DNA of 5,528 bases. Origin: Desulfatitalea sp. GTDB lineage: Bacteria > Desulfobacterota > Desulfobacteria > Desulfobacterales > Desulfosarcinaceae. Where the stretch lies: NCBI GenBank assembly GCA_013041835.1, contig JABDRH010000633.1, positions 1-5,528 on the forward strand. The letters are read 5' to 3'. The position numbers and the translations under genes are program-made. The notes under the pieces are model-generated. The model did no database searches. It saw only the letters and a list, made by a program, of their open reading frames with translations, and was not told the DNA's origin. Shown piece by piece: positions 1-5,450 of this stretch (position 1 is the stretch's first letter; every line of letters begins with the position of its first letter).

Positions 1-48
1 CCGAATGGCTGCGCCCGTACGGCATGCCGTACGGGCGCAGCCATTCGG
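1..48. repeat. Perfect 48-bp palindrome at the window edge
   Basis: Bases 1-24 are the exact reverse complement of bases 25-48, with no mismatch and no spacer; the axis lies in GCATGC at 22-27. The arms contain a smaller palindrome, CCGTACGG, at 15-22 and again at 27-34. With no loop, it could form a cruciform in DNA but is not a classical hairpin terminator, and no T-run follows it. It directly abuts the decayed transposase fragment and replaces the end expected of that protein. It could be an element-end structure, an inverted duplication, or a fold-back artefact at a contig end. The sequence does not decide between these. Confidence 0.9.
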
Positions 49-209
49 CGGGTCGTGATTTCTGGTTTCCCACAGCCCCAAGTGCGACAGGATTTTCTGG
101 ATCACCGGTGGTTCTTCGATAAAGGCGCCGGCGTCCGAAAAGCAGCCGTCGGTAACGATCACATGCAGGTTCGGGTTGAAGGTCGAAATTCGCCGAAGTT
201 GTGAACGGG
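49..209 (-). pseudogene. Decayed IS91-type (HUH) transposase fragment
   Basis: Minus-strand translation from about base 189 gives ISTFNPNLHVIVTDGCF, resembling the HUH region of IS91-family transposases, where the usual form is FGDxxxFxPHxHxxVxDGxF. The preceding part of the motif, HNFGEF, is at 203-186 but in another frame. Joining the two needs one extra base in the TTT run at 186-188, so a single-base deletion is visible. The first His of the family's H-x-H metal site is Asn here (PNLH). The text then passes within a few residues to VIQKILSHLGLWE (105-67), which resembles the extreme C-terminal part of such transposases. The middle, including the catalytic tyrosines, therefore seems to be deleted. 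The fragment stops at the palindrome at 1-48 and starts within about 25 bases of the CoA-transferase stop. It cannot encode an active enzyme. Family assignment is from motif memory, not a search. Confidence 0.68.
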
Positions 210-231
210 CGCGGCTTCTTTGCCTGTACCC

Positions 232-1455
232 TTACCGGACCACGCCCCGCGCTTTTAGCCGGTCAATTTTTTCTTGGGAATAACCCAGTTCCGTTAGAAT
301 TTGATCCGTATGTTCCCCGATTTTAATGCCGATGGTCCTGACACCGGCGCTGTTTTCACTGAAATGAAACGGATACCCCGGAATTTTGACCTTGCCGTAG
401 ACCGGATGGTCGAAATCGACCATGTAATCGTTGGCATCGACCTGGGGATCGGAGAGTACGTCCAGATTCCGCTGGACCGGGCTGAACATCAACCCGGCAT
501 CGAGAAAGATGCGCATCCATTCATCGCATGATTTTTGGGCGAATACATCGTCGAACAACGCGACCAGCTCCTGACAATGAGCCTTTCGCCCTTGTTCATC
601 GATGAACCGCGCATCGGACAACAGCCGACCTTGCCCGGTTGCCTCACAAAATGCAGGCCAGTATTTGTCTTCCGGATGATGGGTGCTCATGATCCACCGG
701 CCGTCCTTGCACCGGAAGCGATTCCTAAGGGGTGAGTTATCCAGGCGATTCCAGGCCATATTGGGGTCCTTGCCGGATGTGCCCGCGAAATACATGTTGG
801 GATACATCATCCACAGCGCGGAACTGAGCAACGAAACATCCACCTGTTGTCCGACGCCCTCACGTTCCCGGACGAAAAGGGCGGTCAGAATGGCGTGACT
901 GGTGGCGATAGCGGCGACCTGATCGAGCAGGGCGAGGTTCAACACGCAAGGCTCCTGCTGTCCTGCCGCATACATGAGCCCGCTGCGCGCCTGCCCCAGC
1001 GGGTCGTAGGCGCCCAGGTCGCTGTCGGGTCCGTTCGGACCATAGCCGGATACGGCCGCATAAATGAGTTTCGCGTTGATCTGACGAAGGGGGGCGTAAT
1101 CGAGCTTCCGCTCGGATAGCGACGTTTTGCGCAGGTTGGTGATAAAAACGTCGGCTCCGGCGATTAGATGGTCGAATATTTTCCGTCCCTGCTCGGTTTT
1201 TAGCTGGACGAAGAGCCCTCTTTTGTTGCGGTTGGACACCTGGAAGGCGACGCTCTGGTTACCCGGCAGCGCAAAATCCATGCTGCCCACACTCGTCCAT
1301 CCCCGTGATGGATCGGCGATACCGCTTTCCACCTTGACCACGTCCGCGCCCAGTTCGCCCAGGATCGACGCGGCGCCGGGGCCGGCATGGAAAACAGCGT
1401 ATTCGACCACGCGGACACCCGCCAGCGGGCCTTTTTGATTCTCTTGATGTTCCAA
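232..1455 (-). CDS. Class III (CaiB/BaiF family) CoA-transferase
   Basis: The 407-residue product has the usual length of family III CoA-transferases, cytosolic enzymes that move CoA between carboxylic acids through an aspartyl-CoA anhydride. Visible marks are the opening LAGVRVVEYA (11-20), ADVVKVES (38-44 region), RNKRGLFVQL (76-85), GYGPNGPDSD (137-146), the probable catalytic Asp178 in LALLDQVAA followed by the AILTALFVRER helix, and the closing EHTDQILTELGY (381-392). The start is TTG: an in-frame stop, which is the TGA of the upstream isomerase gene, lies one codon before it, and the family N-terminus begins only ten residues later, so no ATG is possible. No strong Shine-Dalgarno sequence is visible and the gap is 3 bases, so translation probably depends on coupling. 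It is the last gene of the operon. The substrate cannot be read from sequence; relatives act on carnitine, formate/oxalate, benzylsuccinate and bile acids. Confidence 0.93.
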   Translation of the reverse strand: MEHQENQKGPLAGVRVVEYAVFHAGPGAASILGELGADVVKVESGIADPSRGWTSVGSMDFALPGNQSVAFQVSNRNKRGLFVQLKTEQGRKIFDHLIAGADVFITNLRKTSLSERKLDYAPLRQINAKLIYAAVSGYGPNGPDSDLGAYDPLGQARSGLMYAAGQQEPCVLNLALLDQVAAIATSHAILTALFVREREGVGQQVDVSLLSSALWMMYPNMYFAGTSGKDPNMAWNRLDNSPLRNRFRCKDGRWIMSTHHPEDKYWPAFCEATGQGRLLSDARFIDEQGRKAHCQELVALFDDVFAQKSCDEWMRIFLDAGLMFSPVQRNLDVLSDPQVDANDYMVDFDHPVYGKVKIPGYPFHFSENSAGVRTIGIKIGEHTDQILTELGYSQEKIDRLKARGVVR

Positions 1456-1458
1456 GAC

Positions 1459-2253
1459 TCAGTATCCGATGAATTCAGGTTTCCGTTTCTCCAGAAACGC
1501 ACTGACCGCCTCTTTATGATCCGCGGTGGAAAAGCATAGCGTCTCATTGAGTTCTTCGTATGCCATGGCCTGTTGCAGCGTTGATTCGAGGCCGTGGCGC
1601 AGCACCCGTTTGGCCATCTTGACGGCAAAGGGCGGAAGCTGTGCGATCTCGTGGGCCAACGCATGGGCCCGATCCATGAGCTGTTCCTCCGGCACCACCT
1701 CGCTGACCAGCCGGATGTCCAGCGCCTCCCGGGCATCGATGGATCTTGCCGTCAGGACCATTTCACTGGCCTTGGTAACGCCCACGACCCGGGAGAGGAA
1801 AAAGGAACTCCCATACTCCGGGCATATGCCGACTTTCACGAAAGCGGCGCCGAACCGGGCGTTGTCCGATGCGATGCGCAAATCGGAAATCAGCGCCATG
1901 GTAAGCCCGCCACCGACGGCATGGCCGTTGACCGCAGCAATGATCGGCACCTGCACATCGAGCAAGGCCATGGCCACTTGATTGCTGTACACCGGCCGAA
2001 GTCCGCCGCGCTCCTTGTACCGGTCGTATCTGCTGCAAAAGGCTTTGAGATCTCCCCCGGCACAAAAAGCCTTTCCTTCTCCGGTAAGGATGACGACCCG
2101 CAGGTCTTGCATCTCGTTCAATTGGGGCAAAAACCCCATCAGGTCCTTTTGAAGTGCCATGCTAAGGGCATTGAGCATCTTGGGATTGTTCAGTTTCAAT
2201 ACGCCGACATGTCCTTGTTGGTTCCATATCAGGTTCGGAAACGCGCTGTCCAT
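1459..2253 (-). CDS. Crotonase-fold protein, probably enoyl-CoA isomerase-like
   Basis: The 264-residue product has the crotonase (enoyl-CoA hydratase/isomerase) fold. The oxyanion-hole segments are AFCAGGDLKAF (62-72) and NGHAVGGGL (109-117), and the usual C-terminal SAFLEKRKPEF is at 251-261. Both hydratase glutamates are missing: the first position is Thr118 (GGGLTMAL) and the second is Phe138 (FGAAFVKVG). Instead Glu146 sits in GICPEYGSS, the place where delta3,delta2-enoyl-CoA isomerases and PaaG-like isomerases carry their catalytic acid. A double-bond isomerase is therefore more likely than a hydratase; this is inference from motif alignment. The chosen ATG has GGAGG five bases upstream (2259-2263). 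A longer open frame reaching 2469 only runs antiphase through the hydratase gene. It sits 37 bases after the hydratase gene and 3 bases before the CoA-transferase gene. Confidence 0.9.
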   Translation of the reverse strand: MDSAFPNLIWNQQGHVGVLKLNNPKMLNALSMALQKDLMGFLPQLNEMQDLRVVILTGEGKAFCAGGDLKAFCSRYDRYKERGGLRPVYSNQVAMALLDVQVPIIAAVNGHAVGGGLTMALISDLRIASDNARFGAAFVKVGICPEYGSSFFLSRVVGVTKASEMVLTARSIDAREALDIRLVSEVVPEEQLMDRAHALAHEIAQLPPFAVKMAKRVLRHGLESTLQQAMAYEELNETLCFSTADHKEAVSAFLEKRKPEFIGY

Positions 2254-2258
2254 ATGGG

Positions 2259-2263
2259 CCTCC
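2259..2263 (-). promoter_or_regulatory. Shine-Dalgarno site fixing the isomerase start
   Basis: Minus-strand GGAGG lies 5 bases before the ATG at 2253. It supports the 264-residue start rather than the 72-residue longer open frame that begins inside the upstream gene. Confidence 0.85.
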
Positions 2264-2290
2264 GGTTTTTTGTATTTTTCTGGACGAACA

Positions 2291-3070
2291 CTATTTGCAC
2301 TGAAAATCGGGTTTTCTCTTTTCCAGGAAGGCGCTGACACCTTCATTCTTGTCCGCGGTATCGCAGATCTTGGCAAAGGCGTCCAGTTCAATATCGAGCC
2401 CTTCTTCCAAGGACCCCTGGAGCCCCAGGAAGGCGGCGCGTTTGACGCTGCGGACCGAAAGCGGCGCATTGCCGTTGATCATGCCTGCAACCTTCAAGGT
2501 GTTGTCCATGAGTTCTTCAGCGGGGACGACTTGCTGCACCAGACCAATTTGAAGGGCTTTTTCGGCCGAAATCGCCTGGCCGGTGAAAAGTAGATAATTG
2601 GCCCAGCCGGGTCCCACGGCGCGTGGCAGCCGCTGTGTCCCGCCGGCGCCCGGTATGATTCCCAGCTTGACCTCGGGCAATCCCAGCTTGGCGCAGTCCG
2701 CCGCGATGCGCAAGTCACAGGCCAGGGCCAGTTCAAGTCCGCCTCCCAAACAAAAACCATTGATTGCGGCGATGACCGGCTTGTCGCAATAGGCGATGCC
2801 GCTGTAAAATTCCCGGCCCTTTTTCATCCGCTCGTATGCGCTGTCATGATCCAGATCGAGCAACTTTGAAATGTCCGCACCCCCCACGAAAAATTTGCCG
2901 GGAGCACCCGTCAAGACGATACACCAGACCGAATCGTCGTCGACCATCTCATTGAGCTTGGCTGAAAACGCGAAGCGCAATTCCGGCGTGAGGGCGTTTG
3001 CCGGCGGATTGTTGATGGTCAGGATGCCGACCTTGTCTCTGATTTGCGTATCGATTCTGCCTTGTTCCAT
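2291..3070 (-). CDS. Enoyl-CoA hydratase (crotonase), both catalytic Glu present
   Basis: The 259-residue product is a full-length cytosolic enoyl-CoA hydratase, adding water across a 2-enoyl-CoA double bond to give 3-hydroxyacyl-CoA. The oxyanion-hole segments are FFVGGADISKL (60-70) and NGFCLGGGLE (104-113). The two catalytic glutamates of rat crotonase (Glu144 and Glu164) correspond to Glu113 in GLELALACD and Glu133 in GLPEVKLGIIPGAGGTQRL, whose second half is the hydratase signature. The C-terminal helix ends in VSAFLEKRKPDF. The start at 3070 is chosen because GGAAGGGAG lies 7 bases upstream (3078-3086); a frame opening at 3154 would overlap the preceding gene by 58 bases and adds 28 residues with no family match. 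It is separated by 26 bases from the transglutaminase-like gene and 37 bases from the isomerase-like gene, and is in the same operon. Substrate chain length or ring type is not readable. Confidence 0.95.
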   Translation of the reverse strand: MEQGRIDTQIRDKVGILTINNPPANALTPELRFAFSAKLNEMVDDDSVWCIVLTGAPGKFFVGGADISKLLDLDHDSAYERMKKGREFYSGIAYCDKPVIAAINGFCLGGGLELALACDLRIAADCAKLGLPEVKLGIIPGAGGTQRLPRAVGPGWANYLLFTGQAISAEKALQIGLVQQVVPAEELMDNTLKVAGMINGNAPLSVRSVKRAAFLGLQGSLEEGLDIELDAFAKICDTADKNEGVSAFLEKRKPDFQCK

Positions 3071-3077
3071 AACATGG

Positions 3078-3086
3078 CTCCCTTCC
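3078..3086 (-). promoter_or_regulatory. Shine-Dalgarno site fixing the hydratase start
   Basis: Minus-strand GGAAGGGAG ends 7 bases before the ATG at 3070. An out-of-frame ATG lies between site and start (ATGTTATG) but would read TTA TGG rather than the crotonase frame. Confidence 0.8.
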
Positions 3087-3096
3087 GAGAGGCGAA

Positions 3097-3798
3097 TTAC
3101 AGCCCTTTTAATTTGTTTAGCAGATAGGCGCCCGCATCCGCGAGCATGGCCCATCGCTGCGGGAAATCCTCACCGTATTCTTCCGCCTGGGCCTTAATGA
3201 TATCGTCAATGGGAATGTCCGCGTACACGCCGCGATCCGCGACGTACGCCATCTTGATGTTGTTTTCTTCGTCATAGGCATGAAGGATGGCGTCCTTTCG
3301 TCCATCGAAGGCCAGGGGCGGGACATGGTGCTTGCGACAGTATTCGGCGTCGAAGACCGGTGTGGATTTGACCCATTTTTCTTCCAGAAAAAACTCCGTG
3401 ATGCCGTGGAAAACAAACACGTCAGATCGCAAAAACCGCACCAAACCCGGGTCGGCCAGATGATTGCGGACATCCATGAAATGCAATCTGGACGGAATTT
3501 TCGCGGCCCTGCCCATGGCGCAGAGCAACCCGGCCTTGCAGACGCAAAAGCCGCCCTTCCGTTTCAATACATTGCTGGCGCGATAGTGCTCGGGCAAGTG
3601 ACAATGAAAATACGGATCATACCGGATGTCGTCACGGACTGCATAGTAGAGAGCGACGGCCTGTTTTACCGGGTCCTGTGGTACATCCTTGAGTACGCGG
3701 GCAACATAATCAACGATGGCCTCGTGCCCACTGTCGAGCAGGTCGGTGGGTGCAATGAATGCGTGACAGCCATCGTGCATAAATTTGCCGGATGCCAT
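3097..3798 (-). CDS. Transglutaminase-like superfamily cysteine enzyme
   Basis: The 233-residue product has the transglutaminase-like core. IRYDP lies at 58-62. GGFCVCKAGLLCAMGRAAKIPSR (82-104) matches the superfamily pattern GxCxxxAxxxxAxxRAxxIPxR and places the nucleophile at Cys85. His131 in HGITEFFLEEKWVK is the expected catalytic His. The acid normally found as W-x-x-x-D-P is Thr146 (KWVKSTPVFD), leaving Asp150 as a nearby acidic residue. There is no signal peptide or membrane segment, so the protein is probably cytosolic. The ATG at 3798 is chosen because it overlaps the thiolase TGA in a TGATG arrangement, which implies translational coupling; a GTG at 3843 would extend 15 residues into the thiolase, and Met7 is an alternative. 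Relatives include proteases, peptide N-glycanases and, more distantly, arylamine N-acetyltransferases that use acetyl-CoA. No specific function can be assigned. Confidence 0.87.
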   Translation of the reverse strand: MASGKFMHDGCHAFIAPTDLLDSGHEAIVDYVARVLKDVPQDPVKQAVALYYAVRDDIRYDPYFHCHLPEHYRASNVLKRKGGFCVCKAGLLCAMGRAAKIPSRLHFMDVRNHLADPGLVRFLRSDVFVFHGITEFFLEEKWVKSTPVFDAEYCRKHHVPPLAFDGRKDAILHAYDEENNIKMAYVADRGVYADIPIDDIIKAQAEEYGEDFPQRWAMLADAGAYLLNKLKGL

Positions 3799-5018
3799 CA
3801 GACTTTCACGATGCAAACCGCCGCCTGACTCAAGCCGCCGCACAAGGCGGCGATGCCATAGCCGCCGCCCCGGCGCCGAAGCTCGTAGATCAGCGCCATG
3901 ATCAGACGGGCGCCGCTTGCACCCACCGGATGCCCGATGGCGATGGCGCCGCCATTGACATTGGTCCTGTCCAGGAGTTGCTTCATCTTTGTATCGTCGC
4001 CGTCGGACAGGATCCTGGCGGCGGTGAGCGGCATGGCCGCGAATGCTTCGTTGATTTCAATCAGTTTCATGTCGTCGAGGGTGAGGCCCGTCTCTTTCAA
4101 TGCCATTTGAATGGCCCAACCGGGAGCCGCGGCAATCATGTTGTGGGCCGATGCGAGTCGACCGCCGTAGACATATTCACCCAGGGGCGGCCTATCGAGT
4201 TGTGCCGCTTTTTCCCGGCTCATGGCCAAAACGGCGGAGGCGCCGGTGTTGATACCCGGCGCGGCGCCCGCGGTAATGGTGGGGTTGTCCCAAACCGGTT
4301 TCAATTTCGCCAGCTTCTCCAGGCTGGTGTCGGGGCGATGCTGCTCGTCGATCTCGATGACCAGGTCCGGTCCCTTCTTTTGGGGGATCGCCAGCGGTTT
4401 GATCATCTCTTCGTCAAATTTGCCTTCCCGATACGCCTTGGCATAGCGCTGTTGGCTTCTAAGGGCCCATTCGTCGTTCATCTCGCGGGTGATGCCGTAC
4501 TGCTCGAAGCTGACGACGCCGGCGTCATAGGATACGGGACCCGTGCCGGCAAGCGGATAGGCTCCTCCCCTGCGGGCCGCATCGGTAAGCTGCATGTGCC
4601 CGGTGCTTTTCCCCCATTTCATTTCCGGCGGCAGGAAATAGACCTGGCGGCCCATGTTTTCACTGCCCATGCCGATGATGACCCGCTCATAGCCGCCCGC
4701 GATATCCCGTGCGCCGAGGGTAACGGCGTCCATGGAGCTGCAGCATGCGCTGTCAATGGTCAAGGACCGAGTTGTGGGGGAAAGGCCGGCCAGGATCAAC
4801 GCCTGACGTCCCGGCACGTTGATCTCCACGCCGGTTTCCATGGGTTCGCAGGTGCCGTAGTAGATGGCTCCCACTTCTTCCGCGGGCAGGTTGTTGCGTT
4901 TCAATATCTCCTTCAACACGATTGCGCCAAGGTCGATACTTTTCTCCAGCTTCAGCGCGCCACCGAATCGGCTAAAGGGCGTTCGCAGCGCATCTACAAT
5001 CATGATGTTTTCGAACAT
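3798..5018 (-). CDS. Thiolase (acetyl-CoA C-acyltransferase family)
   Basis: The 406-residue product is a full-length thiolase, which cleaves a 3-ketoacyl-CoA with CoA to release acetyl-CoA and a shortened acyl-CoA, or runs in reverse. It opens with IVDALRTPFSRFGG. The acyl-accepting nucleophile is Cys92 in DSACCSSMDA, NEAFA begins at Asn323, the catalytic His363 is in GHPVGASGAR, and the proton-transfer Cys393 is in ALCGGLSQ. All key residues are present, so it should be active. Deviations are ACCSS where the family often has VCASG, and GAAPGINTGA where GNSSGINDGA is common, which hints at a less usual substrate. The ATG at 5018 has AAGGA 7 bases upstream (5026-5030). It is the first gene of the operon, behind a sigma-54-type promoter, and its stop overlaps the next start by one base. 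Degradative direction is inferred from the neighbours. Confidence 0.95.
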   Translation of the reverse strand: MFENIMIVDALRTPFSRFGGALKLEKSIDLGAIVLKEILKRNNLPAEEVGAIYYGTCEPMETGVEINVPGRQALILAGLSPTTRSLTIDSACCSSMDAVTLGARDIAGGYERVIIGMGSENMGRQVYFLPPEMKWGKSTGHMQLTDAARRGGAYPLAGTGPVSYDAGVVSFEQYGITREMNDEWALRSQQRYAKAYREGKFDEEMIKPLAIPQKKGPDLVIEIDEQHRPDTSLEKLAKLKPVWDNPTITAGAAPGINTGASAVLAMSREKAAQLDRPPLGEYVYGGRLASAHNMIAAAPGWAIQMALKETGLTLDDMKLIEINEAFAAMPLTAARILSDGDDTKMKQLLDRTNVNGGAIAIGHPVGASGARLIMALIYELRRRGGGYGIAALCGGLSQAAVCIVKV

Positions 5019-5025
5019 TTCCTAT

Positions 5026-5030
5026 TCCTT
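5026..5030 (-). promoter_or_regulatory. Shine-Dalgarno site of the thiolase gene
   Basis: Minus-strand AAGGA lies 7 bases before the ATG at 5018, supporting this start over the in-frame Met6. Confidence 0.75.
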
Positions 5031-5064
5031 ATAGTGAGTTTTGTTGGTTCAACAGAAAATCCCG

Positions 5065-5080
5065 AGCAAGAAAAATGCCA
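5065..5080 (-). promoter_or_regulatory. Candidate sigma-54 (-24/-12) promoter of the operon
   Basis: The minus strand reads TGGCATTTTTCTTGCT. This fits the sigma-54 consensus TGGCAC-N5-TTGCW, with GG (5079-5078) and GC (5067-5066) separated by the required 10 bases and one mismatch in the -24 block. Transcription would begin about a dozen bases downstream, near 5054, giving a leader of roughly 35 bases that includes the thiolase Shine-Dalgarno site. Such promoters need an enhancer-binding activator, so the operon would be switched on by a specific signal. No activator gene is in the window. The placement is good but the match is found by eye only. Confidence 0.6.
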
Positions 5081-5151
5081 TAAACCTTACGAAAGCAACT
5101 CACACAACGCTCCTGTATATGTCCGTAATATCGGGGTGAAAAAGGGCCCGG

Positions 5152-5171
5152 ACGAATCAAAAACAATTCGT
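5152..5171. repeat. Inverted repeat upstream of the promoter
   Basis: ACGAAT (5152-5157) and ATTCGT (5166-5171) are exact inverse complements around an 8-base A-rich centre. The centre lies about 105-110 bp upstream of the predicted start site, within the range used by enhancer-binding activators of sigma-54 promoters. Six-base arms can occur by chance in 500 bases, so an activator site is only a possibility. Confidence 0.4.
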
Positions 5172-5193
5172 GTCAATGCAATAATGCATCACA
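5171..5193. repeat. Near-palindromic dyad, possible activator site
   Basis: The core is ATGCA (5176-5180), ATAA, TGCAT (5185-5189). It is flanked by TGT at 5171-5173 and ACA at 5191-5193, so the symmetry extends outward with one base of slippage. It directly adjoins the 5152-5171 dyad and lies about 130 bp upstream of the predicted transcription start. A regulator-binding role is inferred from symmetry and position only. Confidence 0.4.
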
Positions 5194-5205
5194 TGGGGAC
5201 AAGCT

Positions 5206-5220
5206 CGGGAGTATTTCCCG
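5206..5220. repeat. Short inverted repeat CGGGA/TCCCG
   Basis: CGGGA (5206-5210) and TCCCG (5216-5220) flank GTATT. It may be a third regulatory dyad or a small hairpin. No T-run follows on either strand, so it is not a convincing terminator. Confidence 0.3.
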
Positions 5221-5392
5221 GACCGACATTGCCCTCGTGTCGCATTGCACCGCCAGGGGCGCCATGCAAAGAAATTGAACTTTCCATGGTTTCACGGGAA
5301 CCACCACAGCATGATGCGAACGCTTTCCCTTATGAAAATAGGCATACAAAAGCTGTTGGCAGGGGACTTGCTATTTTTGGAACATGAATCTC

Positions 5393-5450
5393 ATTTGGGT
5401 TAGGAATCGCAATTTAATAAGTTGCCCATTTAGGCGCGCGGATTTGGGTT
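5393..5450 (+). repeat. 9-base direct repeat ATTTGGGTT, two copies
   Basis: ATTTGGGTT occurs at 5393-5401 and again at 5442-5450, 49 bases apart, with the second copy leading straight into the inverted-repeat structure. It may be part of a dispersed intergenic repeat or an element terminus. Two copies of nine bases alone are weak evidence. Confidence 0.35.

Noticed and set aside
1..231. Read-through extension of the CoA-transferase into the transposase relic
   Set aside because: The relic frame after the TAA is open to base 1 and in phase with the gene, but the protein already ends with the family's normal C-terminus and the downstream text is transposase-like, so the shared phase is taken as coincidence.
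1594..2337. Plus-strand open frame of 247 codons across the isomerase-like gene
   Set aside because: It is an antisense shadow of a clear crotonase-family gene, with no family motif of its own and no credible ribosome site.
2254..2469. 72-residue N-terminal extension of the isomerase-like protein
   Set aside because: It lies inside the hydratase gene in another frame, has no crotonase similarity, and the internal ATG at 2253 has a strong GGAGG site.
3071..3154. 28-residue N-terminal extension of the hydratase
   Set aside because: It overlaps the end of the transglutaminase-like gene and adds no family sequence, while a good Shine-Dalgarno site precedes 3070.
3799..3843. GTG start giving a 15-residue longer transglutaminase-like protein
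   Set aside because: It would lie within the thiolase end; the ATG overlapping the thiolase stop (TGATG) is the usual coupled arrangement.
5028..5033. TATAAG as a sigma-70 -10 box before the thiolase
   Set aside because: It overlaps the Shine-Dalgarno site, which must lie inside the transcript, and no acceptable -35 hexamer lies 16-18 bases upstream.
3792..5387. Long plus-strand open frame of 531 codons across the thiolase
   Set aside because: Its codons lie exactly opposite the thiolase codons, so antisense stops would need TTA, CTA or TCA in the thiolase, which are rare in GC-rich genes. The product has no recognisable domain, and the thiolase motifs are complete on the other strand.
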